Source: Elusimicrobiota bacterium (lineage in GTDB: Bacteria; Elusimicrobiota; Elusimicrobia; FEN-1173). Taken from it: a stretch of 64,000 nucleotides of DNA. Positions within the stretch are counted from its first letter, which is position 1. Each line of letters starts with the position of its first letter. The notes beneath the pieces were generated by a model, which did not search any database, had not been told where the DNA came from, and saw only the letters and a program-made list of their open reading frames with translations. The position numbers and the translations under genes were made by a program. Shown here in pieces: positions 25,201 through 31,151 of the stretch. The stretch covers positions 62,001 to 126,000 of the forward strand of contig JADJZR010000003.1 of assembly GCA_016715645.1 (NCBI GenBank), in the 5' to 3' direction.

Positions 25201-28200
25201 CCGCCGCGTCGTAATGCACATTGTCCTGCTGTTTGATCGACAGATTTCCGCGCGAATCCGTCGTTTCTTCTTTGAACCCATTCACCAGTCCACGACCGTC
25301 ATACACACCCGTCCACATCACCTGCGAGGTATTGCCCTGACCATCCCGGTGAGATTGCACGTACCACACCGGGTGGTTGAGGTTATCGTAGACGGTCGAC
25401 AACCGTTCGTTAACCGTTGTCACATTCAGGGTTTGTCCCGCCGTGGAACGATCGGTTTTGTGCTCTTCCTCCCGATACCCCGCCACCCGATTGAGCCGGT
25501 CGTATTGACCCGTCCACGTCACGTCCTCCACCAACCCCGGCGTCGCCGTACCGCTTGTCCGCTGTTGATAGCGCGTGTTGTTGCCCGACAGATCGTAAGT
25601 CATTCCTTCTTTGACCACCGTGCTCGTCACATCGTAGAGCTCTTGAGCGCTGGCGCTCACCCGCCGACGAACCTCCGTTGTTCCCGTCGCCTGCCCCGCT
25701 TCTGTATATCCCCCCACGCTCCACTGGACCGTCTCCGTGATCGCGTCCGCGGTCCCCGTTGTCACATCCTGATAAATCCGCATGCGATTCTTTGCGTCGT
25801 ACCCAATCCCAGACCGAACCGTCATCGTTTCGTGCACCCCCGCGGGGTTTGTTTCGGTCTTTTTCTCCACAGATCCCACCAGCTGGTTGTGTTCGTTGTG
25901 GCCCTGCCCGTCCCACACTGATTTTGTCGTCACGTCCGGTTTGTCCGTCGAATGGAGGGTTTCCTCGCTGTGCGTCAACCGTCCGTTTCGGTCATACGTC
26001 AGCGCGGACTTTTCCGAGGTCGCCGTAATTTCATACGCAACCTGACCATCCTCCCCCACACCCGTTTGAGTGGTCTCTGTCCGCTCACCCAAAGATTTCC
26101 CCAGCCCGTTGAACCCTGTTACTCGAAAATCTCGCTCAACCGTGATCCCGTTGTCCGACACCGTCACGGACAGGTCCCTTTTTGTTCGCCCCTCGCTGTC
26201 GTAGGTCATTGTTCGGTCACCCTCCGACCGCGACACCAACGCGCCCGACTGAGACCGAACTTCGTGCACTTTAAGCATCTGGCCGAACCCGTTGTAGTCC
26301 CCCGCCGACGCAACCACCGTTTCCGTCACCCCCGGCGTCGATTCGTCTCGATTCGTGTCCTCATATCCCGTCAACTGCCGCAGGTTGTTATACGTCGCGC
26401 CACTGCGTTGCGTCGACCGCCCGTGGTCCAACAAGGTCGACAGATCCCGGGTTGTCTCAACATACCCCTCCGCCATCCCTATCCCATTGTAAGTAGTCCC
26501 GCTCCGTTCCGTTACGGTCAACAATTCCCCCGCCTTTGTTGTTCCAGACAACAGCCCTGCCTTCTGATCCCCCGTCAACGCTCCCCACTCTTTCGGCGAC
26601 CCCGCCACGATCAATGTCGAACCATCAAAACTCGCTTCCTTATAAGACGTTGCCAATCCCACCTCGTTATATTCTTTCCCCTCTTGCACCACCGTCGTCC
26701 ATTTGTCTAAGGTCGAGACGATCACACCTCCGTCCGGTCCCGCGTCGCGGCTTTCGCCCACTTCGTGGCGCACGCTTTCCGTGGCACGCTCGCGACCCAT
26801 ACCATCGTATTCCGTTGATTTTCGATGTGTTTCAACCGTCACGTCCGGTTGAGCCGTATCCAGGGACCGTTCCCGAAACCCCTCTAACTGCCCATATCCG
26901 TCGTATGTCGTCTCCGTTCGGTCAACCACTTTCACGTTATTCAACCCCACCGAAAGCCCTTTTGCCGATTGCCGCGTCGTTTCTCGGTAACTTTCCAAAT
27001 TGCCTTTTTGATCAAACAGGCCCTTTTCCCACGTTACCACACTCACCGCGTTCGCCATGTCCGACCTATCCACCGTGTCTTGATACCCCACCATCTGCCC
27101 AAAATCATCATACCCCACATTTTCTCGAACGGTCGTCGTTTCCAGCCCCGTTTCCCCGCTGGCCAGTCGTTCCACTTTCCGGTCCACAAACCCCGTCGAC
27201 CTCATGTGCCGGTCAAACGTTCCCCGCCAGTGGACCTTCGTGCTGATGTCCGGAGATTCCAGCTTTGTTTCTGTCCCTTCATACGACCGCAACGACCCGA
27301 GCGGGTGATACTCCATGTTCTGGCGAACTGTCGTACTTCCCCCCGCGGGCTTTCCTTGCCCATCTTTCTGGGTCACCGTATCCGTATACCCCGTCATCCC
27401 CCCTTTTTCGTCCATTTCCACATTCGACCGCGTTGTTTCCGTCACCGAATGCAACGTGGCCTTCGATTCGTCTATTGTTCCGTCGGCACCCACCGCCGAT
27501 CGGGTGACTCGTTCAACCTTCTGCCAATGGGCCGCAAGCCGGCCGTACGCGTCATACGTCCCGTTATCCTGAGTCGTGATTTGCATTAATTCCGGGCTCG
27601 CCGTGCTCTCCACCTCTTCCCGGAAGACCCGTAACGACGCCCCCGTCTTTATGTACTTCATCCCCCGCGTCCTCGTCGTTTCGGTCACGTCCAACCGCCG
27701 GGTCTGCCCGTCCACCACCTCCGTTCCCGTCCGCCGATTCACCTGGTCCGATTGCCCAACCAGCCCCAACACCCCGTATTGGCCCTTCCATTCGATGTTT
27801 TCCTCAACCGTCGATCCCAACCGCACCTGTTTCTCGTTGTATCGGGACACATCCCCCAAGCCGTTGTATCCTATCTTCTCCCGCTGGGTCGTGCTTCCGG
27901 TGATCGCCCCTTCCGCCTCCTGGGTCGAAACCAAATTGTATTGCTCCACACGGTTTTGCTGGTCATAGCGCATGCCGCTTCGGGTCACTTCACCCCGAAC
28001 ACCCAAGGTATTTTCCGTCACTTCGTGACTGGACGTAATGTTTCCATCCAGGTTGTAACTCACGCGGTCCGTGGTCCGTTTGACCCAACTGACCGCGTTG
28101 TCGTTTTCCACCACCTCTTCCTCATACGACATCGCTCGCCCAAATCCGTCCTGTTCCACGTTCGTCCGCTTTGTTTCCACCACGCTTTCCAGTTCTTCCC

Positions 28201-30235
28201 CGTCCCAACTCCCCTTCGTCGTTTTCCGCTCCTTAAAGTCCCCCGCCGGCGTCATCTCGCTTCGAACCGTCGTCTCCGTTAAATCCCGCACAACCTCCTT
28301 CGTTCGGTTGTCCACACCGTCAATCGTCTTCGTTGATTCATACCCCCGGATCTCCACCACATTCATTTCGTATCCCAACTTTTCATCCAACAACCGTTTG
28401 CTTCGATCCACTACCTCGTTTTTCACCCGCGTGTCCGTCACCACGGTCACGTCGGTAAACTCACCGTCCGTTTCCACACCCGTTACCCGTTTCGTTTCCA
28501 ACTCGCCGTTTTGTTGGTGGAGCGCGTCATATGTAATGTCCGTCACCTTTTTGCGCACCCGCAAGGCCCCTAAACTGATCGATTCTTCATACCCGACCAA
28601 GTCCCCTTTCTTGTAGCCCAGGCCTGGCCCCGATGCCGTCCAGTGCTTGGCCGTCACTCGACCCCGCGAATCCGTCTCCGTTTGGAAATAATCCATCATG
28701 TTGTGTTTCGTGTCATAGATGGCGTTTTGAAACCGTTTTTCAATGGTTTCCCCACCCTGCGTGGTCTTTTCCCGATAGGCGATCAGGTCGTCGTCCACCG
28801 TATACTCCCCTTCCGAAAACTCCACCGTCCGCGTCTGGCCAAACCAGTCCGTCGTCACCTGCCGATACGCCGCCGCCCGGTCATACCGGTCGTAGTCGCC
28901 GTCCCACACGACTTTTGTCGCTCGCCCGTCTTCCATCGTCAAAGTCCGCTCGTAGTGCAACAGGTTCGCAAACCCGTTGTACGTCATGTTCGTCGTCACG
29001 TCCTTTTGTTCAAGTCCGTTGGGACCCACCATCGTTTTGACATATCCTGTCAACTGGTATTCCTGCCGACCCCAAAAATCCGCCTCCCCCGCGTCCAAAC
29101 CGGACCAGTGGGGATTCTTTTCGTATCCCGTTGCTTCCCAGGTTACGTGCGTGTCCAAGCCGTTTTCCGTTGTCACTTCTTGATATTTCAGGAGGTTTTT
29201 GTTGTCGTCATAGGCGGCGCCCCACCACTTTTTCTCCGTCACACGGTCGTTCTCGTCCACCGATTTCTCGATATAGTGGGTCATGTTGTCTTTCGCGTCG
29301 TATCGCATGTCCCACCGGTGCATCGTCTTCGTTTCACCCTGGGACGTTACCGTGTCTTCCCACATCTCCTTGACCTTCTGGGTCTTTTCCACCATGGCCT
29401 TCGCGCCGTCCAAATAATCCATCCGGCGCGTTGTGTAACTCGTCCGCCCCTTTACGTCCGTGTGCTCAATGTCCATCGACACCAGGATGTGGGAACTGTT
29501 GTATCGCATGTTCGTGATGTTTTGGGTTATGGCCATTCCATGGGGGTTGCGCGTCTTGGAATTCACGATCCGGTTCGCACGACCATCCACCAAATAGGTC
29601 CGCGCCCAGGTTCCATCGAAGTTCTTCTTCACGTTAAAATTGAATTCGGTCGCCGCCCCAAACAATGATTTCATCTTGGTGCGGATCACTTCCACCACTT
29701 CGTTCACCGTTTGAACCGCCAAATCCCCCGGGGTCAGCTGTTTTTCCAGCTGGTCAATCTTCGCTCCCGCCAACACCTCCTTCGGCGTCCGATACCCCGG
29801 CCGATTCAGCTCAGGAAATTGCATCCCCCCTGCTTTTGAATTTACATTCTCGATGTCCCGCTTCGCTTCCGCCCGTTCCTGCTGTTGGCGGATCGTCTTG
29901 ATGTCTTGCCCCGGATCCATCAATTTCAGACGGTCTTGGTATTCGCTGTCATGGAACACATACGGGTCTCCCGGACGGTAAACGCCCGTCAATTTCATCA
30001 ACCGTTCCAGTAGGTTTGTTTGTTTCGTTACGGCGCCAGGGTTTGTCGCGCCCGACAAGAGGGGGAGGCTTGTCGTACCCGCGCACACCGCCTGGCTATA
30101 AAACACAACCACCGCCATCAACGCCGTGAAACCCCTTTTCAGGGTTTCACCCGACGGTATAAGCGGGCTGAGCAAGGGCCTCTGCGCGATTGGCGTTCTC
30201 AATAGACGCCAAACCGATCGGATCGGTTGAGTCAT
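12560..30235 (-). CDS. Giant secreted YD-like/EF-hand repeat protein, intact ORF
   Basis: About 5,890 codons are open without interruption. I prefer the ATG at 30235 (MTQPIRSVW) because GGGGGA lies seven bases before it; an ATG at 30268 with AAGGA only four bases away is also possible. A signal peptide (ALMAVVVFYSQAVCA) is followed by about 200 unique residues. Then come thousands of residues of YD/RHS-like repeats (MRYDAKDNMTHY, MTYDSEGR, VYNELSLQ) down to about 21.8 kb, interrupted by an Ala/Val/Gly-rich insert at about 23.3-23.85 kb. From 21.6 to 20.85 kb, short DGRxVxxxPDGT hairpins occur. From 20.46 kb onward, YxVxxGQAQVxxS repeats with EF-hand-like loops continue into the 258-bp array. 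The frame stops at 12560 only because a G run is one base short. It is likely a calcium-dependent cell-surface or extracellular giant protein. No toxin domain or RHS core is visible. Confidence 0.85.
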   Translation of the reverse strand: MTQPIRSVWRLLRTPIAQRPLLSPLIPSGETLKRGFTALMAVVVFYSQAVCAGTTSLPLLSGATNPGAVTKQTNLLERLMKLTGVYRPGDPYVFHDSEYQDRLKLMDPGQDIKTIRQQQERAEAKRDIENVNSKAGGMQFPELNRPGYRTPKEVLAGAKIDQLEKQLTPGDLAVQTVNEVVEVIRTKMKSLFGAATEFNFNVKKNFDGTWARTYLVDGRANRIVNSKTRNPHGMAITQNITNMRYNSSHILVSMDIEHTDVKGRTSYTTRRMDYLDGAKAMVEKTQKVKEMWEDTVTSQGETKTMHRWDMRYDAKDNMTHYIEKSVDENDRVTEKKWWGAAYDDNKNLLKYQEVTTENGLDTHVTWEATGYEKNPHWSGLDAGEADFWGRQEYQLTGYVKTMVGPNGLEQKDVTTNMTYNGFANLLHYERTLTMEDGRATKVVWDGDYDRYDRAAAYRQVTTDWFGQTRTVEFSEGEYTVDDDLIAYREKTTQGGETIEKRFQNAIYDTKHNMMDYFQTETDSRGRVTAKHWTASGPGLGYKKGDLVGYEESISLGALRVRKKVTDITYDALHQQNGELETKRVTGVETDGEFTDVTVVTDTRVKNEVVDRSKRLLDEKLGYEMNVVEIRGYESTKTIDGVDNRTKEVVRDLTETTVRSEMTPAGDFKERKTTKGSWDGEELESVVETKRTNVEQDGFGRAMSYEEEVVENDNAVSWVKRTTDRVSYNLDGNITSSHEVTENTLGVRGEVTRSGMRYDQQNRVEQYNLVSTQEAEGAITGSTTQREKIGYNGLGDVSRYNEKQVRLGSTVEENIEWKGQYGVLGLVGQSDQVNRRTGTEVVDGQTRRLDVTETTRTRGMKYIKTGASLRVFREEVESTASPELMQITTQDNGTYDAYGRLAAHWQKVERVTRSAVGADGTIDESKATLHSVTETTRSNVEMDEKGGMTGYTDTVTQKDGQGKPAGGSTTVRQNMEYHPLGSLRSYEGTETKLESPDISTKVHWRGTFDRHMRSTGFVDRKVERLASGETGLETTTVRENVGYDDFGQMVGYQDTVDRSDMANAVSVVTWEKGLFDQKGNLESYRETTRQSAKGLSVGLNNVKVVDRTETTYDGYGQLEGFRERSLDTAQPDVTVETHRKSTEYDGMGRERATESVRHEVGESRDAGPDGGVIVSTLDKWTTVVQEGKEYNEVGLATSYKEASFDGSTLIVAGSPKEWGALTGDQKAGLLSGTTKAGELLTVTERSGTTYNGIGMAEGYVETTRDLSTLLDHGRSTQRSGATYNNLRQLTGYEDTNRDESTPGVTETVVASAGDYNGFGQMLKVHEVRSQSGALVSRSEGDRTMTYDSEGRTKRDLSVTVSDNGITVERDFRVTGFNGLGKSLGERTETTQTGVGEDGQVAYEITATSEKSALTYDRNGRLTHSEETLHSTDKPDVTTKSVWDGQGHNEHNQLVGSVEKKTETNPAGVHETMTVRSGIGYDAKNRMRIYQDVTTGTADAITETVQWSVGGYTEAGQATGTTEVRRRVSASAQELYDVTSTVVKEGMTYDLSGNNTRYQQRTSGTATPGLVEDVTWTGQYDRLNRVAGYREEEHKTDRSTAGQTLNVTTVNERLSTVYDNLNHPVWYVQSHRDGQGNTSQVMWTGVYDGRGLVNGFKEETTDSRGNLSIKQQDNVHYDAAGRSSTYNQKDTSALGVVTETVHSQTVYNHAGLVGGTVERVEETQPDGLKTVTQSTKTPIVYDVNGHLMNSQETQQVTNFDTNGSMLRDRTRTVEWSNGTYNELGQIKTSDQTTVTEGLGGAFELTSTTQMSGATYDLLGRQKGLSQSESQSGKSVETLALPSTWSLLEAGQKLDWLKNLTFVVGGESKGFDDLGLMGAVVGETLVAWSSLSEEDQIDLLEGGAIELGGLVFDLEGAQIVASVSTAQNYVQSETAYNQYGDVAHYLRVGTDNGVGYTADWTGTVFDNFGRVDSDTQVLSRAGQGVVTTIRTGVEYDGNSRTVWHNERVLNSATAGLVTESTVVAAHDGLNRQVYLERVNHVQDTRGGVELNTVNTQIQEGTTYDEFDRSKQYTEVQFGGETLTLEGESYKWNELDADQKVALANKTLAPTDQVVKIATVAGIVYNELSLQKGMIETGLSVGKKSELPPVAPVVEIEGAVTAAVSPVTGADVVAGVVPEVVDIDVSPATDQANLKALGQWLNVMQGRVGSSLGQVVGLLKGWAETVLEGGTEEETVKPEGLSTDSLEQAVPAGEGVGEGVWAEFVESVAKTVGTLAALLSQSTVSLFAAVGDAAAELLERVWGEGVLPLPGQLAQVAAGPISGDPDEGLRSLPAGSSLFVEETRMVRSNMIYDAFNRLTSYLDTLFNLADRTLLVRTKTDKIDYNEIGQQVKVILDVHRLGMNYDEHQRVVRDGMIYNDLGQVVGQKEETTQNGLTVTTWTSDMKYDAAGRVVDTTNVINKKGQESRLVFKKGGKVLSALQKAALLDLNPGKSLGDLLAEKLIDAESVVESVDQTSISETRGITYDSLNRVVRSEETTYLADGSFTKTVLKNVIYDVRGKRTGTLTEVTQGGRMESRQFRLDGNEVSALALKEALKAESERTGLAAGQILLNWFENGRLAETSVQVILSKVSEILRTNISYNTNGQMVHYEDRTNDSERGVEDQRTVVDLEYNRKGQILKQTSEGATLMADGSRTGSNDVQTYRYDESTDVLLGSETTGSSRFFGAPVWTDTDQDGDVDQLVAGSVSTGQTRQVHGVKNGTLDMLFQESLQEAAGGEVPGRTVNTTFTTTFYETDAQARSISGYSVADGVSDDGYGNLTTNRTYQLMGSVNGEMKVMATVGDSSAQTLEGSTNRTVLATVYTYHPDAKVKGAEGEAFILGTEMAVSDPEHLWRDGWLAPRTVVRTYSDGSTERQVSQRFADGREEITVEHTSATGVMAVTKTTRYPDRRVVIVNPDGSRVEKRTWAEDGAEVTESKRFDMDGVLLDSTVIHVYPNGRTVKILEDGTREEQVVRDVPDGQIMERTRTFLDGSHETRGAKRFTNGTVQIVLTRTTVDGTESVTRTTKRPDGRVIVVKPDGTTEEVRKMVLDDGAQFTEIKRFAADGTLMSSDKTIVYEDGRTVVVQMDGTRFEFVIQQESDGNRRIRLEVTSPNGDVTVTEADVSPNRSFDQGEGPDEENRGIKEPAIWTGPENGNREDPADGQVLLEQVDKLLRGAGLESDMELALQVNDWELFWDITPVAGGAAPTLVSEVSEAYEGDLAADGKVDAGEVVWVDADGDEAEDQAETVLAGWNTGDMTQRYTVIGLEVKLESTLTTSVMRTPAGTTTDQVVRTDYRYDDKGRTLGATGTGEYVTQTRGYTNGVADPVSTGVVVGTLDQQYVVIQGQAKLSKSTNQTTNYAGYTQWGTVPSPLGMLGTIQLPADAMNVVTGTSWTHNFYNATGGLVRMTGGGDSRGITRHTDGSVSLSVSNNTNTYRVVNGKGLLAKSTSESDNYSGYTTLSADGLPTDAKNTTHQTTETQYVYDGTGRLVFATGTGSGRTEGLVLKALDLNNDGEVNDDDRFDSDGDGLADAFRYEEVVNISTFGTETDFVVASGQAQQKEVRTLSTSYGGYESVGDNGLPVDPATVTTSVSVQTNMLDDNGLVMGAVRSGEGQTTNRVYQIRDVNKDGEIDTHDRIDEDGDGEIDADEGYAYDEVKNISKFTSEDQFIMVLGQAQVKRSDTTTTDYSQYENLDSDGTPLGAKTVSTNHSFVAYQYDEWGRLAHAEGLSKGATRNLVRQVTDQNSDNFISPADRTDENGNGEVNDQDPFATEDDEGLTLTDVVNVYRVVGGQAVVTQTTSVSTGYGGYSSVNDQGIPLNARSVTDSTTVVNYTHNAQGQLVSATGFVTGSSINGVVQAVDQNGDGRITEADRVDTNDIPGIDDEDGYETEPLQLLNTNSATNTYVILAGQAQVIRSVGHSTENLGHRINASGETVPASVTETDSTTDYRFDNRGRVSGAVTQSAGTTRESVLTPRDLNNDKRIDYLDRVDTNNDNNVDQQDEFDYMQVEAVTISNSSTVHGVLWGQSIALSSQSSATQYSGFTTEANGVPQDAATQTTSTSTTDFICNALGQLSGARGTNASTTRGLVMNVIDQNGDGFITPDQDRVDTNGSGQIDPLDGYESEGVYGITTSSGKTTFAVLQGVAQSLVSITRSTSYSGYDEVDDSTGIPINPVNETTTNNRLDYVYSKEGVMMAAMGSSNGTTTLAVMSTSDLNGDGNIDAADVEFKKSDAQSNEAYGVLAGQLTSLKVFTEFTSEDDHVLVGGFDRIGRHTTRSKTQSGFAPDGRGNLVPTVETVVDSVVNYDYSVGGQLVDANGTDTTVSTTRHADGTKTIAFNNTINTYEIIFGEAKVKRADTTSTTYTGFRSVDGNGVPQNPTSLTTGQSHVEYDFDQRGVMMNATGGSTAKTVITNADGTHSITFSNTNNTYLIIWGQAVVDVSTTDSETYSGHTAVDANGVPANAIHYAKNTTVMDNQYNNVGQLIGATGKSSGQSWDKVWQQKDTNRNRVVDIGDDRSQGEWETVYSVSEGNMLYAVLWGQAVVVRNETKTWAADKDYQQIEIGQPNFSHTFSVIHSSYNMGGQLVSAHGTAVTKSTQLVRTLQRDAQGGIVGDAGRLGYLDDGEQWSYEDEVQSTYSETKNTYKIISGEAQIGQTESTTWAAQYAGGDVTAITDSAAHGYSKSISVTDYAYNDMGQLVSATGTTSGAQTTQVLDDRDRDGAVETVTSQYSTFAGTNYYTVALGQAQVVRSVTTTRSAERDGSGTISPISSSDHGYSLSETTVDYRFNSVGQLIGAAGSTAVYSNNKVKTPLRVDGVIEGDTNKNNIKEDSETWQFTYSNQASVSDVVNTYAVIMGQAQIVKSATKNWSAQLVNGLFYKTVDPSAHGYQYSETNVQYTFSPGGKMLSATGGSKTWANVEVLDYKRRPNGLIEWDRNNNNIQEENEVWEKAFIDRPSYSETINTYKIIQGQAQVVKSFTKNWATPMNGSSTDPGAHGYNYTETTVVYSFNAQGQLTGAQGGSKVWSNLDVRNPQWQNGFIRGDTDQDFIRDDGESWTFNFVDQPSVSEVKNIYGIILGQAQVIESVTETWACEMGKPGFLRIEEPTSHGYSYSKSAVNYSYNEKGQLAGATGKTEVKSNNEVKTPLRDANGNIVGDNGNNQLDDNETWQYEFVDQPSVSEVDNVYAVIEGQAQVVRTISTTWSATHVEKEIKKIAQSHVHGYNKSIATTYNAYNDKGQLIDMQGTTDVYSNNLVRTPKRSAGVIVGDLDKDDEWDDNEVWEYELVNQPTVSHVVNTYGINYGEGKVVKSVTQTWAATLSNDVFTKIENDSDHGYNKSVSTVQNAYNLWGILENGIGSTEIWANNKVKTLKRKDDDVIVGDNGNGILDAGETWVYEFVDQLTYTKVTNQYTVYLGQLQVRRSETKSWAAERDPSGKIVAVLDATAHGYNYSNSIVFYGYNSQGQLANAEGKTETHSNSRVKTVKRDAAGNIIGDNGNGILDTGETWTDEFITQPTLSKTTNTYAIILGQAQVVKSVTEGRACEIGKPGFTPIPKGEHGYNSSTSIVRYSFNEKAQLMGAIGNTVGESNSKVWTDGGDGRTEGWVVQLTTFEVKNDYVVVLGQAQVILSVTRNVSSTAGGTQRSDTTTTVNYTYDGNGVLSGATGDVRGTSGSQVFNDANRNNVVDAGEMIWQDTTITGTNTYRVIQGQAQVILSVTRNVSSTAGGTQRSDTTTTVNYTYDGNGVLSGATGDVRGTSGSQVFNDANRNNVVDAGEMIWQDTTITGTNTYRVIQGQAQVILSVTRNVSSTAGGTQRSDTTTTVNYTYDGNGVLSGATGDVRGTSGSQVFNDANRNNVVDAGR
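13277..20460 (-). repeat. Diverged GQAQV / EF-hand repeats inside the giant gene
   Basis: At protein level about 25 or more units of 90-130 residues share the pattern YxVxxGQAQV-x-S, a T-rich strand, YxYNxxGQLxxAxG and an acidic 12-residue loop. Early units carry dockerin-like pairs of loops (DLNNDGEVNDDD, DQNGDGRITEAD, DTNGSGQIDPLD). Later ones have a single weaker loop (DTNKNNIKEDSE, DRNNNNIQEENE), and the last lead to DNGNGILDAGE. The DNA is diverged enough that the frame is intact throughout. These units look like the ancestral pool from which the two homogeneous arrays to the left were amplified. Confidence 0.8.
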
Positions 30236-30311
30236 TTTTGTGTCCCCCAGGTGCTTTGCATGTTCCATAACGTCCTTGAGTATACTGGATCAATCTTAAG
30301 ATCGCCTTAAG

Positions 30312-30378
30312 AACTTGTAAACAAGTTGCAAATTTTTTGTAAACAAATTGAAACAGCCTGTTTTCAATTTGTTTACAA
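30312..30378. promoter_or_regulatory. Three operator-like TTGTAAACAA sites and a 17-bp inverted repeat
   Basis: The near-palindrome TTGTAAACAA occurs at 30315-30324 and 30337-30346 and, in reverse orientation, at 30369-30378. The spacings of 22 and 32 bases put all three on the same DNA face. The first lies within AACTTGTAAACAAGTT (30312-30327). The other two are parts of a perfect inverted repeat with arms TTGTAAACAAATTGAAA (30337-30353) and its complement (30362-30378), separated by eight bases. The block lies between the divergent giant gene and the small-gene promoter, as expected of regulator-binding sites. Two CTTAAG palindromes 11 bases apart (30295 and 30306) lie closer to the giant gene. 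No T-tract follows on either strand, so a terminator is unlikely. Confidence 0.55.
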
Positions 30379-30460
30379 CTTCGAAGCCAATTTCTTGGAT
30401 TTTTCCGTAGTTCATGTGCATTGCCATCACAAGCAACAGGATGGCCAACGAAAATATCCC

Positions 30461-30487
30461 TTGACACAATTGGAAGTCTGTTATAAA
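30461..30487 (+). promoter_or_regulatory. Sigma-70-type promoter for the two small genes
   Basis: TTGACA at 30461-30466 is a perfect -35 box. TATAAA at 30482-30487 matches the -10 consensus at five of six positions with a 15-base spacer. An alternative TAAATT at 30484 has the ideal 17-base spacer but fewer matches. Transcription would begin near 30494, giving a leader of about 70 bases before the ATG at 30563. Confidence 0.6.
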
Positions 30488-30562
30488 TTGTTGGCAGTTC
30501 GGCGATGTCGGGCCGGCTTTTATTTAAAATTAAATTATCCGCTCGAGGAGGATTTTCCGTCA

Positions 30563-30805
30563 ATGAACAGCTCTAAACCGCTTAAGTATATTACCGTCGC
30601 TTTTAAGTCCCTCGGATTAATTTCGGTGCTCCTCGGGTTGGTGTTTTTTGTGATTATTCTAGTGGGTGGCGGGTCTCCCGATGCCCCGAGAGCCACGTCG
30701 GTTCTCGCGTTGATCCTGGGTTTTTTCTATTTGTTGTTTTTCTGGACCATTGGAGAAGTGATCAGCCTTTTGGTCAAAATCGAGTCCAACACTCGCAAAG
30801 AGTAA
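30563..30805 (+). CDS. Small two-helix membrane protein, unknown function
   Basis: I place the start at the ATG at 30563, which has GAGGAGGA ten bases upstream; this gives 80 residues. A longer frame from 30326 would run through the inverted-repeat region and promoter, with low-quality sequence, so it is rejected. The protein has two transmembrane helices (SLGLISVLLGLVFFVIILVGG and SVLALILGFFYLLFFWTIGEVISLL) joined by a short GSPDAPRA loop, and a charged C-terminus. The family is not recognised. It is the first gene of a two-gene plus-strand unit that faces away from the giant gene. A promoter with a perfect -35 lies about 80 bases upstream of the ATG. Confidence 0.75.
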   Translation: MNSSKPLKYITVAFKSLGLISVLLGLVFFVIILVGGGSPDAPRATSVLALILGFFYLLFFWTIGEVISLLVKIESNTRKE

Positions 30806-30809
30806 TCCC

Positions 30810-31151
30810 ATGGCTGTGGGCGCCCGTCAGAAACGGTGGATCTTTTTGGGGGCGGGCGCCCTTTTTTTGGTCGCAATGGCTTTGTGGGTGTTTCGAGCCT
30901 CCCAAAGAGAGCAAGCCAAAAAACGCGCGGCATTTGGTGCCGACAATTTTCAATCTACCATTGTGAACGGGTCGGTGGTTCAACAGCAGGCCCTCGATCC
31001 CAATTCTCCCACCAATAATCCAGCCAAAGACCCCAACGTCCAAGAAACTTTAAAAGTCATTAATGAAATCAATCGCGTCAACCAAATGAACGCGGAATTA
31101 AGAAAAAACCTGCCCCCCGCAACACCCCCGCCACCGAAAAAAGACCGGTGA
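30810..31151 (+). CDS. Small single-pass membrane protein, unknown function
   Basis: A 113-residue product with a charged N-terminus (MAVGARQKRW), one transmembrane helix (IFLGAGALFLVAMALWVF) and a hydrophilic tail. The tail contains N- and Q-rich sequence, a short helical stretch (VQETLKVINEINRVNQMNAEL) and a proline-lysine end (PPPPKKDR). Orientation by the positive-inside rule is ambiguous, since both flanks are basic. It starts four bases after the previous small gene, so the two form an operon. I do not recognise the family. The stop (TGA) is followed at once by the reversed stop of the second RND permease, so the two convergent transcripts must overlap. Confidence 0.75.
   Translation: MAVGARQKRWIFLGAGALFLVAMALWVFRASQREQAKKRAAFGADNFQSTIVNGSVVQQQALDPNSPTNNPAKDPNVQETLKVINEINRVNQMNAELRKNLPPATPPPPKKDR

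Noticed and set aside
12560..30235. RHS toxin or polymorphic toxin
   Set aside because: YD-like repeats are present but there is no RHS core motif, no C-terminal toxin and no immunity gene in the window; the C-terminus lies outside it.
30337..30378. Rho-independent terminator
   Set aside because: The stem is A/T-rich, and neither strand has a T-tract after it in the direction of transcription; its place between divergent promoters fits operators better.
30326..30562. Longer N-terminus of the small plus-strand gene (start at 30326)
   Set aside because: It would include the operator repeats and the promoter; the ATG at 30563 has a strong GAGGAGGA site and a clean membrane protein start.
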